From positions 62,001 to 126,000 of the forward strand of contig JAKSZP010002686.1 of assembly GCA_022478985.1 (NCBI GenBank): a stretch of 64,000 nucleotides of DNA, read 5' to 3'. Source of the DNA: Massospora cicadina. Its lineage: Eukaryota; Entomophthoromycota; Entomophthoromycetes; Entomophthorales; Entomophthoraceae. The notes beneath the pieces were generated by a model. That model saw only the letters and a program-made list of their open reading frames with translations. It was not told the DNA's origin and did no database searches. Positions 1 to 11,099 of this stretch are shown piece by piece (position 1 is the stretch's first letter; each line of letters starts with the position of its first letter). A program made the translations under genes and the position numbers.

Positions 1-24
1 GATGAGGAGAACAATATTGAGAAG

Positions 25-868
25 TTGCCTCCATTTGTTCATAATGGGAACATCCACAGCTTCTTAAAATGTTTAGAGTTTGCAGAGGAAGGCTCAGATC
101 GGCATAAAGCCAAACTATTAATATCTGCCTTGGATGTTGGAAGTGCTGACCAATTCACCTGCTACCTTCCAAACAACTCCATTACCTACCAAGAAGCAAA
201 TGACACTGTGTTGCGCCTGTTTGGGAGTACCTCAAAAAATTCACAGCGAAAGGCGGAGTTTTTAACCATTGGGTTCCGCCATAATGTGACCATCACAGAG
301 TTCGCTGACTGATTTATGGTAGGAGCTCACATGCTGATTAAGGCAGGCTATTTATCAGAAGCTGACTGTGCATCGCAATGACCTCTGTGGTAAAACCATA
401 CTGTGAGCTTCACAATGTCATTTCTCCAATTTTAGATGATGATGTTCTCCTGCTCAAAATTGTGCAGTTCTTATGCTTAATATCCGTAACTTTCCTCCAT
501 CTAATACAGAGCAGAAAAATACTGCCGTTGCCACCAGCCCTTCTTATTTGGGGGAATATTCTCGCCCTGCCCACATTTCACCTAGAAACTCCTGGCCTTA
601 CTATAATTATGCGCCTTGTCCTCGACTAAATTACCCCCAACTGTTCAAATTCCACGCTGGCCCCGTTCACAAAAATCATCAGAAGCCCAACTACTAACTT
701 GGACCTAGTTATGCTGAGTGACAGCAATTGTACTACTGACCTGGCACAGATTATGCCGAACATCAACCCAACTATTGGCTGGGACCCTCTTATGAGAACC
801 AAGGGCGCGGCTCTTATGGGGTTACTTGTTATGAATGTGGTCGCCCTGTCCACCTGGCACAGAGTTGC
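25..868 (+). pseudogene. gag: gag (capsid and nucleocapsid) of element E
   Basis: The capsid part carries the group I signature GNIHSFLK, followed by a helix-rich stretch (residues RKAEFLTIGFRHNVTITEF) that aligns with the gag of element A (RKRKLLTIKFKHNETIKDF). A zinc knuckle of CX2CX4HX4C form, reading CYECGRPVHLAQSC, lies at 827-868 in another frame from the capsid. In the family, gag builds the virus-like particle and the knuckle binds element RNA. A stop at about 310 and later frame changes break it. Confidence 0.8.
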
Positions 869-1262
869 CCTAACCGTCATGTCCATTATGTGCAACAGGA
901 TCTATACTATTAGGGAAAAGATGGAGCGGAGTAGAGATGTGACTATCTACCTCCGCTATCCAAACCCTGAATGTCCCTGAATCAATAGTAGTATATCCCG
1001 CAGAAATCCCTTAATATCATGATGAGATTTTATACCAGCAACCAGTTAAAGGAGTGAACGTACTGACATGAGTGCAAACCAAGGATGCGGCAGATGAAGA
1101 ACCTTAGGAGCAACTGAAGCTGTACACCTACCAAATGTTTGATCAAGCTTCCTCAGACAAGCTGGATCCCGCTGCAGATGTGCAAACCCTGAAAGGAGTA
1201 AATTTCACCCTTCAGGTAGACGCAATTGTCAAAGAATACCGCAAGGTTGGTGAAGGGAAGAT

Positions 1263-1620
1263 ATGTGTTTTCTTAAGAAAAGAGATTCCATAAATGTCCA
1301 TGTATTAAACACTAAATACTCTTATTATTCTGAGTGTACCTACTGTGATAATTTTGTAGCAAAAAATAGATTTTGCTCTAATATAGATACAGGCGCTCCG
1401 GTCAACATAGCTTCTACTAAGTTGATGGAAAAGTTGACGTTAAAACCTGATATGGACTATTGATTGGTGTACAGGACCGCTAGAGTGGAAAGCACCATCT
1501 CTGAGGGAGCGTACAGTGCGCTACCTTTGCAGTTTGGGTCCATTATTATTGTAGCTCCAGCAATAGTGCTACTAGGAAATAATTATGACCTACTTTTATA
1601 ACTGCTTTCCTGTTTTATTT
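1263..1620 (+). pseudogene. aspartic protease of element E
   Basis: A retropepsin-like active site D-T-G-A is encoded at 1386-1397, followed by PVNIASTKLMEKL, which matches element A (PINIVSTKLVKKL). The usual second motif (NYDLLL) appears near 1582-1600, directly before a stop. The family enzyme matures the Gag-Pol polyprotein inside the particle. The catalytic triplet is intact here, unlike in the group II copies of this window, but the frame has stops either side. Confidence 0.75.
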
Positions 1621-1679
1621 CAGGGCTGTTGTTGATATGACGGAGGAGACCTTCGCAATTTTGGGACAGTGAATCCCAA

Positions 1680-3110
1680 TTTACTTTACCTCTAGAAGTG
1701 CCAAAGGATCTGGTGCACATGAGCCATATAAATCTTGCATATAGTGATGGAGTGATTTCAGTCCGCTATCATCGACTAAAAAGTAAGACTCAGCCCCTTC
1801 CCCAGCAGATATACAAATATCAAGGGCTACCTCTCTGAGATTCAGGGCATATATCTATTCCTTCTGGACACCAAGTCCTACTGAACATTGAGTTAGAGGT
1901 GGAAGTGCCAGCCAGGTTTTATAGGAAGGTCATTGGGCCTTATCAGCAAACGCAGATTGAGCCTCATGTGGCTCCAGGGATTATACTCCCAGGGCATGGA
2001 GAGATCAAGGTTTTGTTAGCGAATCTCCAGAGCGAACCAATGCAAATCCGCCAACACCAAATAGTGGATAATTTACACTTGCCCCAATCAAGGAGGTCCT
2101 TCATGTTCATAAGTTTGGTTCATTGAATGAATTTGGTCTAACTGTCAAGTCGCCGCCTGAAGTAATGACAGTGGTACCACAAGAGAATTTAATAGGGCTA
2201 TCAGAAGAACAGAAAGACCAATCAATAGCTTTATTTCAACAGTATAAAGAGATTTTTGCTGTCAACGACCATGATTTGGGGTGTGCGTGGGGGTGGTCAA
2301 TCAATTGGACACAAAAGATCATCGCCCTATAAGGTCTAGGCCCATCTGATAATTAAGGGCAGCGGAAGACGTTATAACTGAGGGAATTTATAAGTTGCTG
2401 GAGTAAGGGATGCTCAAACCATCCAAGGGTCTGTGGGCTTTGCACGTTCTGATTGTAAAAAAAGGACGGCACTAACCACATGGTAATATACTATCAGAAG
2501 CTCAATAGTATTACAAAAAAGGACTCATACCGCTTGCCACAGATTGATGATGCTTTATATTGGTTAAGGGTGAGCTTGTTACTTGTCAGCAATGTAATTG
2601 ATATTGGGTTACTGAAAAATTCAAGTTGCCCATGATGGAACTGGAGAAATGCGCTGATATAACATCCAAAGGCCTTTTCCAACTGACCTGTATACCCCAA
2701 GGGCTGTGTTAACACCTAGCCTATGTTCCAACGATCCATGGACACTATCCTTGGTGACCTGAAGCTGATGTGTGTCCTCATATACCTCAATGATATCAAT
2801 GTTTTCTCTCGAACCTTTTCTGAGCACCTTGATCATCTAGAAGCAGTATTCCACTAGCTCGCTGAGGCAAACATCAAAAAAACCTCAAAAATATAACTTC
2901 TTCGAGGACCAGTTGGAATACCTGGGGTTTGTGGTAGACTTCAAGGGGCTGAAGCCACAGCCAGCCAAGGTGGGGACCATCCAAAAAATGACTACACCTA
3001 ATAGTAAGCATGTCATACAGGATTTTTGGGAATTGTCAGCTACTATTGGTGCTTCATCCCTAACTTCAGCCATATTGGGGGCCCACTATTTGAGTTGCTA
3101 AAAAAAGGAT
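1680..3110 (+). pseudogene. linker and reverse transcriptase of element E
   Basis: The linker (1899-2330) has IILPGHGEIKVLLANLQ and ALFQQYKEIFAVNDHDLGC, the segment that precedes the RT in all group I copies. The RT fingers start near 2410 (LIVKK at about 2450) and continue with SYRLPQIDDALY. The active-site motif at 2783-2794 reads Y-L-N-D instead of Y-L-D-D, a GAT to AAT change at the first catalytic aspartate. The primer-grip side continues as INVFSRTFSEHLDHLEAVF. Stops and shifts are frequent. Confidence 0.85.
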
Positions 3111-3179
3111 GCCATGTTTAATTGGATGGAACGCCATCAATACTCATTTGACACACTTTGAATGGCGCTGATTAGTGTG

Positions 3180-3600
3180 CTAGTACTACGATATCAGAGC
3201 TTTGATAAAGAGTTTAATGTTCAGACAGATGCATACCTTTCCACTGTGGGGGCGGTCCTTTCTCAGAAGGATGATGAGAGGGAGTAACATCCCGTTGCAT
3301 AATGAAGTTGAAGCCTTAACTGCCATGAGCGTAATTATACCTTGACTGAGCGGGAGTGCTTAGAGGTAATCTATAATTTAAGAAATTTAGGGTCTACTTT
3401 CATGGGGTGAAGCTTAAAGTCATAACAGATCACGCGTTGTAACGCTGGTTACAGAACCTCAAGAAGACTGAAGGGCGTCTAGCCTAATGGGCTCTTAAGC
3501 TGCAGGATTATGACTTTGAGACTCCTCCACCAAATGGGAGCCAAACACCAGAACGCCGACTGTTTATCTATATTACCAACTATTGCTGTGACAGCAGATC
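3180..3600 (+). pseudogene. RNase H of element E
   Basis: The core motif F-N-V-Q-T-D-A-Y near 3211-3240 corresponds to the first catalytic aspartate region of Ty3/gypsy RNase H. It is followed by GAVLSQKDDERE and NYTLTERECLEVIYN, typical of the family. The domain removes the RNA strand during cDNA synthesis. It is interrupted by stops near 3285, 3300 and 3410, and lies directly after the RT, as expected. Confidence 0.75.
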
Positions 3601-3684
3601 TCAGCAATGTGATGTACAATAAGATGCTCAGTGGGAATATGACGATGTTCCTTTCCAAGTGATCAAAGCACTAAACAAGATGAA

Positions 3685-4803
3685 TTGAATACCTTCCAAT
3701 GGAATGGGGAACTGTACAAGCGAATTGGTAATTCTACGGTGAACTTCCCACGACCCTCTGCATGGCCTGGTATTATTATGAGCGCACATAAGGCAGTCAT
3801 GCATGGTGGCATGTGCAAGACTTTGGAATTGCTGCAGCCTCAGTACCAATGGGAAAGCATAAACTTTGATGTACTCAAAACTATTTCCTGCTGTCAACAG
3901 TGCCAAGTGGAAAAGCCATTCCACCAGAAGACCTTGTGCCAGTTAGTGAAACAACATTTTGCTTAGCATACAGTTTACTTTGATGTCTTTGGCCCTCTGT
4001 CAATGGGAGCTAACTGGTGAAAGTACATTCTGGTGGCTATCAACCACTTGACCAGGTAGGTTGAAGCCCAGAGGATATGGGATTTGGTGGCGGTCACAGT
4101 GGCCAAGTTTGTAATGTAATGTATCATCCAGAAACATGGCTGCCCTCAGTTCATTCTTACTGATAATGAAACCAACTTCACCTCGCAAATCCTTCCCTAA
4201 TTGAACGAGATAATGGGCATCCATGGGGTTTTGACGACCCCATATCATACTAAGTTCAACGGAATGGTTGAACGGGAAAATGGGACCCTGGTGAATTTCC
4301 TTAGGAAGCTGGTAACTGATAGACCCTCTAATTGGAGCTCCCTCCTGTATACTGCCATCTTTGATTACAATATCAGCTATTATTCCGCAACAGGGAAGAG
4401 CCCCTTTCACTATTAGATGGATGACACCACACTCTTCCAGCATTGCTTTATTCATGTGTAGAAGGTACCAGAAGAATTTAACCCACCTCTACTTGATGAA
4501 TTTATCTGATACATTGATCAAGTTACAAATGGAAGTGTGCTCATCCAGCTTGGCCATGAAGATTAAGAATCAGACCACCAATAAAGGTATGGCGTAGTGG
4601 GTTGACTCAGTTCCAAGAAGGTGAGATGGTTTTGTACCATGATTAGCACAGGTTTGGGTGGAAATCCAAGCTGTCCAACATCTGGGTTGGTCCATTGAAT
4701 TAATGGAGAAAACCAGTGTTGATGCATACACCATCAAAGGTTCAGCAAGTGGTCAAGTCATCAATTGTGTAAACGCGAAGTTTCTCTTAGTGTTTAAACA
4801 ATA
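3685..4803 (+). pseudogene. integrase of element E
   Basis: The HHCC zinc-binding domain is recognisable (AHKAVMHGGM, then CCQQCQ). The catalytic core follows with FDVFGPLS, LTDNETNF and GMVERENGTLVNFLRKL, giving the three acidic positions D, D and E. A C-terminal stretch ending AYTIKGSASGQVINCVNAKF (about 4720-4785) aligns with the last segment of the other integrases in the window. Stops at 3964, 4018, 4057, 4199 and 4413 break it. The coding region ends about 30 bases before the polypurine tract. Confidence 0.85.
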
Positions 4804-4833
4804 AAATGCTTATTGTCCAGTCAAAGGGGGTAA

Positions 4834-5367
4834 TGTTAGAATTCTGATATGAATGAATGATAAGCCCTGAAGAGCAACGATGGAATGGTGAAAATCTGCC
4901 AATTAGGATGTTATTTACAAGTATTCAAGCGCCTCGAGATGTTGCAATATTGGGATTATTGAATTACTATTGGATTGCCTATAAATAAGACGATAAGGCA
5001 ATGTCAATATTTGACAAATATAATTTAGATCTCCTCAAACTAAGGCAATAATTATTTAAGAATACCATCCTGAAACTAATGAGATTTGGCAGAATAGAAT
5101 ATTTCAAGCTAAGAGAAATCTACTATCTAAAGTCACTGATATATAAGCGAGATGGGGTGATTGAAAGATTAGGTTGTTAATAGTAGAGAGAGAGTGGAAC
5201 AGCAAAGAATCGCTTTATTTATTAAAATTAATAAAAGTGTTGTTGGGGCAATTGCTCCTATTTTATTATGACTTCCAGTGTGTTCGGAGGACCAACAATC
5301 CCTATATTGTCTATCTGTTGTTCAGTGGGGTTGACCTGTGTGACCCTTATAGCAGATCCTAACAATA
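4834..5367 (+). repeat. 3' LTR of element E
   Basis: It begins TGTTAGAATTCTGATATG right after a polypurine tract (TCAAAGGGGGTAA, 4821-4833). It ends in TCCTAACA at about 5367, with a TATA-like TGATATATAAGC near 5137. TG...CA termini and the preceding purine tract are standard for 3' LTRs. There is no second copy in the window, so the right boundary is an inference. Confidence 0.65.
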
Positions 5368-6099
5368 CCGCCCAAAATTATAACAACTAGATTTTTATGT
5401 AAAGAATCAATAGAATTATAGTATTTTTCAGGGATTTCTAATTCTAGAAAACTCATAGTGAACGTATTAATGGGAATTGGTATGTTAAGCCCTTATAAAC
5501 TTGTTTTTTGCTAATTCAACTAGGCCCCTCAGCCATCAGGATCCAACAATCAGCTGTAAATACAAATTAGTAAACAAATCTATCTCTTCAGTGTTGTCAA
5601 TCTTTCTTTAGGAAAAATCACTGGGTGAGCATCATTTAAAATTATATGATGCACATGGTGGGGAGTTTTTAAAAGTTTAATTCCTAATATCAACGCACTG
5701 TTACCCGGTTTTAATCATTTTAAGCAGTGAGACAGAAAATTACAAATCAATATAATTTCCACTTCTAATGTGCACTCCCTTTTTCCTTATGCTGCAGCTT
5801 TACTGGAGTTAAAAAATTGACTGTGCTAAAGGCATATTAAAAAAATACCCTCTTAGTTGCACAAATAACAAGTGATCTCCAATATCAGGCATGGAGCCAT
5901 GACAAATTTAGTATGTGATGATATTTTTGACCCCATTTTATTAAGGGTATATTGAGGCCGTAGTAGGATTGTTTTAATTTACCTATAAGCCCAGGTTTCA
6001 TGCCTGTTTTAGGGTCTGAATCTTTAGAACACTATAAAGTTATTTGACCAGTAACAAATTTAAAATTTTTCAACAAATGCTGTTAAAAGCATGTTTGTC
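5368..6099. other. gene-free AT-rich stretch, probably element relic
   Basis: No open coding segment is convincing here. Minus-strand translation gives only short scattered open pieces. By position it would be the continuation of the minus-strand gag relic that is recognisable from 6100 upward. Confidence 0.3.
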
Positions 6100-7790
6100 A
6101 AATTAAGGTAGAGTTGCACTGCATGCTAGAATGTGATTTCCACATCAAATTTTACATGGCTCTGGAGCCCAAGAGTACTTGGTCTTCATGATAGAATGAT
6201 CATTGAACTCAACAATTGTCTTAAAGTTTAGGACCTAATGTTCACAAAGTCATCATATAGGTAGCCAGTCTTATGAGAACATCAGATTTCATAGTATCAC
6301 CTTAGCCTCAGCATACGTAGGATTATCGCTTAAATGGGACATTATAATCTCTTTTTGCACTAGGTGGTCTAACCTACAGGGGGGATAAACCGATCTTGGG
6401 ACATTATAATCTCAAAAAACTATTTGTCTGAGCAATTTTTTGACATAGCCACTTATTTCAATTGCTGGCCTCATACATGGCCATTTCAAATCTCTTAATG
6501 AAAGTGGTAATACTTCAATAGCTACTAAAAAGAAGGAGATTTGATAATTTTAAGTATTTTTTATCCCTAGAAGAGCTAGTATGGATCAGACTATAGCACA
6601 CTTTGCCATGAGTTACGTTGGTTAGCTCATAAATCTGTGCACCATGCCCTGGGGCGTTTCACTAAGGGTGGCATACCAACCATGTTTTCTAACTTGTTTA
6701 AGCGTTAGTCTTGGCAATTATCATGGCCTTGCTCTGAATCTTTTTTTACAAAATGCTCAGAAGCATGTCAATCTCCAGACTTTCTTTTTTGCAAAATTAT
6801 CATAATCTAAATCATATTTTGCTGCTCTATCTTTTTCTCCAGGTCCTTTTTCTATCGTTTCTTTCTGATAGCAGTAATATCTTCCTTATGGTTGGTTTCA
6901 AGTAAGGGATTCATGCAATGCCATGTGTCTGGTCCTGAACAAATATCTTCAACTCTTGAACCGTGCCACTAGATCATTATATAGCCCATTAATGCCATTA
7001 ACATCTTTTTTACTTTCTCTAACTTGTCAACTGAGTTTCTATATGGTATCAGTAAATTTGAAAGATCTAGTTTATTAAAAATATAGTCCACTCACCAATT
7101 GTTAGCTTCATGATTATGGCCATCCTTTAGTTAATGAATTTGGGTGTTCAGCCAAAGCTATTGTTTCATTAATTTGGTCATGTTTTAGCTTCCTCCTCAG
7201 CTGAGCTATACAGTAACATAAAGATAAAGATTGTATTGTCGCTTGATCACGTTCATAACTGAGTCATTGTTGGGACCCCATTAGTTGAGGATGTCTCATA
7301 AAAATTTTTCAAGTTGGCATTTAGACTTTATTATTAAGCTGTTCACTCTTTCATCAGACCACAAGGCGAGTTGTAAAGCATTTAAGATAGTTCAGACATC
7401 TCTGAAGCTAACTTATAGCTACTCATTAATATTATGGGATTCCTGAAATAAAGTTTACAAAAAATTAAACAGCTCATTATGTTTGGCATGATGCCAGGCA
7501 ATAGTCATCTGTGCATTTCTAATAGTTGGGTGCACAAACTTGATTATTTATTAGGAAATATCTTTGATACTTAAAAAATGTTCCTTATCTGGGCAACGCT
7601 CAGTTAATGGCGGGTCTGGTATCTGGCCCAAATAAGTCCTGATTTTACTTCCTAAAAAGGACAGCTTTGGGCGTCTGCTGGGCCTTGTACCAGTTATAAC
7701 ACTTGAAGAAGTTGTCACTATAGATGCTCAATTCTTCTTGTATGACTGGTTCATTGGGTAAGTGACCCTGGGCACATCGTTCTGATTAGT
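6100..7790 (-). pseudogene. heavily decayed group I gag on the minus strand
   Basis: On the minus strand near 6440-6530 a stretch reads FIKRFEMAMYEASN, which matches the capsid signature of element A (SFLKLFEKEMRGASD). Further along, near 6190-6230, VEFNDHSIMK resembles the end of A's gag (PSFNGSMK). Upstream coding-like pieces occur at about 6940-7000 and 7640-7790. Stops are dense and frames change. No RT or integrase follows, so this is an isolated gag relic, older than the other copies. Confidence 0.45.
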
Positions 7791-9072
7791 TTGGGATACT
7801 GTCATCTCAATTTTACTTATAGGTGATCAATTGTACAAAAACATGAATTTAACGGGAGGGGGTCTTCCCTAATCACTTCAATTAGTACCACTTTCTTCCA
7901 GCCATAAGCACTAGCGTTAAACACGTTAACTATGAGGGTCTGGTTCTATATCTAAAAGTAAAAAACGGAGTTTCATTTATATATTGTATGAAGGCATTAG
8001 CTCACCAAAGGGCTCACTTGAGATAGATAGTACAAGTCTTTTTAATTAAAGCATTTCTTCATCACTGATGCACTATGAAAATCGCCTTATGATCCTCTTA
8101 ATCAAAATAATAATGTTTTTAGATAAAAACTATATAAAATTTATATACCAACTCTAGTCCTTTATTATATAAAATACTTGATAATGTTTAACTATAAAAT
8201 CTTATCATTTCTTGATAAATAAATAGTGATATATAGGGCTTTCTGATGCTATCTGCACCTTCGCCCATTTTTCCCTCCTTGCACATCAACCACACCACTA
8301 ACTTATGGGCTTGACTCATATTGTAAATTATGCACATGAGGACTCCTGGTTTGACCCATGCTCCACTACTCCTTTACAGTGCTTGGATTCATTCTAAATC
8401 ATTAGGAATTAATTTACCAAAAAAACAAGTACTTTTTATTAAATGCATTGCTAGATTTAAATAAAGCATCACCACTTGGCCCAGATATGAAAGTGCAGCG
8501 CCCATGTAATTAGATTCATCAATTAGATAATAGTGCCAATTGAACAATTTCTATATATGATATTTATTAATCCTGACCAACCCCTGCCTAGGAGGCCCAA
8601 TTGGTCGTGTTATTAATTTAAGATATATGGGATTTAAAGAGGTTGGTGACCTATTTTCTTTTATCTTCAGATAAAATGGTCATAAGAAATAATTGATTGA
8701 CTTTATTTATTATCTCATATATAGTTACTTAGGCCTGGTACTTAAGCAATTGAACTCTATTTTAGTAATATAATTAATCAATTAATATCTTTGTCCAATC
8801 CAACTACCACTCTTCCAACAAAGACGTTAAAGTTGTTTTATATGCATGTTTAAGAAAAGCCCTTTTGATATAGACTATAAAAAGTTTAATTTAGGCTTAA
8901 GATATACTTTTATAAATTCTACATACCACAAAGAAGTATTTTTGTATACTAATGATATTGATTATAATAAATAGATATTTTTTAAGTAGTGTATTAACAT
9001 TAATAAACCTTCTAGGTGATAAATAATATATTGCTTAAGACCTTATAAAAAATCAAAATATTGTGTTATGAT
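7791..9072. other. AT-rich sequence without recognisable gene
   Basis: Long A/T runs and no persistent reading frame on either strand. I see no LTR pair, tandem repeat or RNA gene in it. It probably consists of older repeat debris. Confidence 0.4.
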
Positions 9073-9136
9073 AAAATGTAAATCAAATTAAAGCTTTTGT
9101 GGCGCAATTGTCTAGCACATTAGACAAAATGTAAAT
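9073..9136 (+). mobile_element. retro-inserted tRNA 5' half (tRNA-Arg-like) with TSD
   Basis: The direct repeat AAAATGTAAAT flanks a 42-bp insert (9073-9083 and 9126-9136). The insert contains TGGCGCAATTGTCTAGCAC, which looks like a tRNA D-arm with a box A, preceded by an acceptor-like GCTTTTG and ending at TTAGAC, where an anticodon arm would begin. The 3' half with box B is absent. The direct repeats indicate insertion by LINE-type target-primed reverse transcription. The assignment to arginine tRNA is from remembered consensus only. Confidence 0.5.
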
Positions 9137-9172
9137 AAAAACATCTAGTCCTATTATTGTATATAATAAATC

Positions 9173-9256
9173 AAGAAGATATAAAATGGGACATCGATGA
9201 ATCCCCCCCTTGGGTTGGGACCATCTAGTACTAAAAAAAGAAGATATAAAATGGGA
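9173..9256 (+). mobile_element. extremely 5'-truncated LINE copy (46 bp) with 19-bp TSD
   Basis: AAGAAGATATAAAATGGGA is repeated at 9173-9191 and 9238-9256. Between them, 9192-9237 matches the last bases of the LINE at 50059-56120: both contain CATCGAT-AATCCCCC, then GGTT-GGACCATCT and end ACTAAAAA. This is a dead-on-arrival copy, as produced when reverse transcription stops almost at once. It defines the LINE's true 3' end independently. Confidence 0.88.
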
Positions 9257-9544
9257 AAATGGTATTGTGCAATAGAAAATTAACCTTTAGATTTTTTATG
9301 CATTCAGAACAAGGCTCTTAAACTTAGGGGATATATTAAGGCAATCACCTGAGGTTAAATATAATGCTAAGCTTTTTTAGATAATCTTTTAATCCTAAAA
9401 AACCAGTAAACAATACTGGAAATTACAATGTCTCATATGAGGATCTTTTGAGACATATTACCCTATTAAAAATTATAGAAACTAGCATAACTATGCAAGA
9501 GATAATCATGATTTATAAATCTTATAAATGTCAGTATTATTCAT
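9257..9544. other. AT-rich spacer
   Basis: No coding signal, repeat pair or RNA gene is visible. It leads into the first satellite unit. Confidence 0.4.
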
Positions 9545-9692
9545 ATTTAAGTTGATATCATATGAAATTTGTATTTACTTTACTAATTAACACAGGGGAA
9601 CAAAATTTTATTTTTTTGTTGCATGAGATTTTTCTTATGTTTCTATGTATTTTGGCATTGTCAATTCCAAGTATGAAGTCAGTTTTCCTGTG
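9545..9692 (+). repeat. satellite, partial unit left of the solo LTR
   Basis: It matches the 184-bp unit found at 18105-20949 (ACACAGGGGAACAAAA, TGCATGAGATTTTTC, TATGTATTTTGGCATTGTC, GAAGTCAGTTTTCCTGTG). The array breaks off at 9692 where a solo LTR begins, and resumes at 18105 with the next expected bases, CATGCTCTG. Confidence 0.8.
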
Positions 9693-10380
9693 TGTAAACC
9701 TTTGGGTAGTTTACTGCAAAAGTTGGTTGTAAAATAATAATATAATCACTAGTTTATGGCGAAAATTAGTAGGTTGAGTCTTCACAATAAGTGGCTACAA
9801 ATTTACTCTGGCTAACTGTACTTGAGAAAACAACTAAGGGCCTTTATTCCATTCAATCTTCAATCTAAAAGCAAATATGGTAATTATAAGTCAGTTGAAC
9901 TCTGTTCCTTATTAAAATTTTCTAGGGGTTTTTATAGGCAGAAGGAGGAAAACTTTTCAAGTAATTCTCTGAAAATCAAATGATTAGTCTCCTAAAACTT
10001 CTAACCCTTAGGATTAACTTCCAAATGATAGCAAATCCTTAGTCTTGGTTAATCCTCAGAAGTGTAGCCTTACACAGATTAGCAGCCATTTCCTTGTGTT
10101 ATAAACCATACACAGATGGTCTGGGTGACATGTTATCTGATTAAACTACTAACTACCACCAAAACAAGCGGTAAAACGCTTTGTAGCTTTGTAAAAACGA
10201 CCCTAATTGTTCAGCGCTTCTGTTTGAACAATCCACTATGGCAATCTGACTATTGGCAACGACCCCTCATCAAAATGCTTATTTAACATTGTTGGAGATA
10301 ACTTCCAATGAAACATTAATCAAAACCAATTGTCAGATTTTATCCTTTGGTTAGTTATGACTAATAATCTAGTTAGCAAC
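9693..10380 (-). repeat. solo LTR inside the satellite, left part (split by element D)
   Basis: It begins TGTAAACC directly after the satellite sequence ...TTTTCCTGTG and resumes after D at 17868, ending TTTCCAACA at 18104. The flanking pentamers CTGTG (9688-9692) and CTCTG (18105-18109) are a one-mismatch TSD. A TATA-like CTATAAAAACCCC reads on the minus strand near 9930-9945, so the LTR probably faces left. Without D and SINE1 it is about 775 bp. Confidence 0.65.
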
Positions 10381-10849
10381 TGTTGGGATTTGAGATAAAA
10401 AAATCAAATTCTCACTTCTGAATTGAACACAGTGAATCAACTCTCAAGCCTATTTGAACAAAGCTTATCTTACTGATCTCAAACTCAGCCAGGAATCCAC
10501 CTGCAGTCGAGGATCAATGGTGATGACTTCAAGAGTCTCATCCCCAATTCCTGAGTCACGTGAGGCAGAGTTTCCACCAATCTAGTCATGGGGGAAGCAT
10601 TATACAATGAGGGTGCCAAACAGGCAGTCAATCCAGAAGGCCATAAAAGATCCTGAAAAGATGGGGCCAGGAAGATCCTTGAGGCGCCGTGTCCCCACAC
10701 GCCCTATAATTATAAAAACATTTTAATCTAGTAAGTTATTTGGTATTCTATCCATTCTTTTGCTTCATTTTTGGCCCATTTTTGCAGATTTTCAGATTTG
10801 AGCCCACCTTTGGACCTTGGCAACATTCTAAAGGACTGTAACACTGACA
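10381..10849 (+). repeat. 5' LTR of element D
   Basis: 469 bp. It starts TGTTGGGATTTGAGAT and ends ACTGTAACACTGACA. Its partner at 17403-17867 starts TGTCAGAATCTGAGAT and ends ACTATAACAATGACA. Both contain AGGAATCCACCTG and ATTCTATCCATTCTT. A promoter-like CTATAATTATAAAAAC lies near 10703-10720. The many differences between the pair show an old insertion. Confidence 0.9.
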
Positions 10850-10853
10850 AACA

Positions 10854-10872
10854 TGGCACTCACTACAGGGGG
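10854..10872 (+). promoter_or_regulatory. putative primer binding site of element D
   Basis: TGGCACTCACTACAGGGGG begins four bases after the 5' LTR and opens with TGG, the complement of a tRNA CCA end. Element B has a similar sequence, GGTGCTCATTATAGGG, at the equivalent place (29171-29186). The complement resembles the 3' end of an arginine (UCU) tRNA as I remember it. The tRNA identity is an inference. Confidence 0.5.
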
Positions 10873-11099
10873 CTCCAAGATGTCCTAAGTGAAAATGTCT
10901 ACACAAACAATGGAGAATACTAGCATCCCTGAAGATCAATCTGGTCAGTTGAGAAGCATGGCTCAATGGGTTAGTACCTCGCAATATGAAATACCACCCT
11001 CACAGTCTGAGAGATTAGAGTTTCCATGCCACATTCCAGTTCTCCCTGCCCTCTATCAGTGTAAGTCAGTACCAACTTCAGTATGAAAATACTAATGAT

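Larger units (their letters stand above)
1..5367 (+). mobile_element. Ty3/gypsy retrotransposon E, group I, truncated by window edge
   Basis: Decayed LTR retrotransposon reading left to right as gag, protease, linker, reverse transcriptase, RNase H, integrase and 3' LTR. The 5' LTR and the start of gag lie outside the window. This domain order (integrase after RNase H) is that of Ty3/gypsy. The gag and linker resemble those of element A (29636-38548), so both are placed in one group. Many in-frame stops and several frameshifts show that it is dead. No TSD can be tested because the left end is missing. Confidence 0.9.

Noticed and set aside
9084..9125. Functional tRNA gene
   Set aside because: Only the 5' half is present; box B and the acceptor 3' strand are missing and TSDs flank it.
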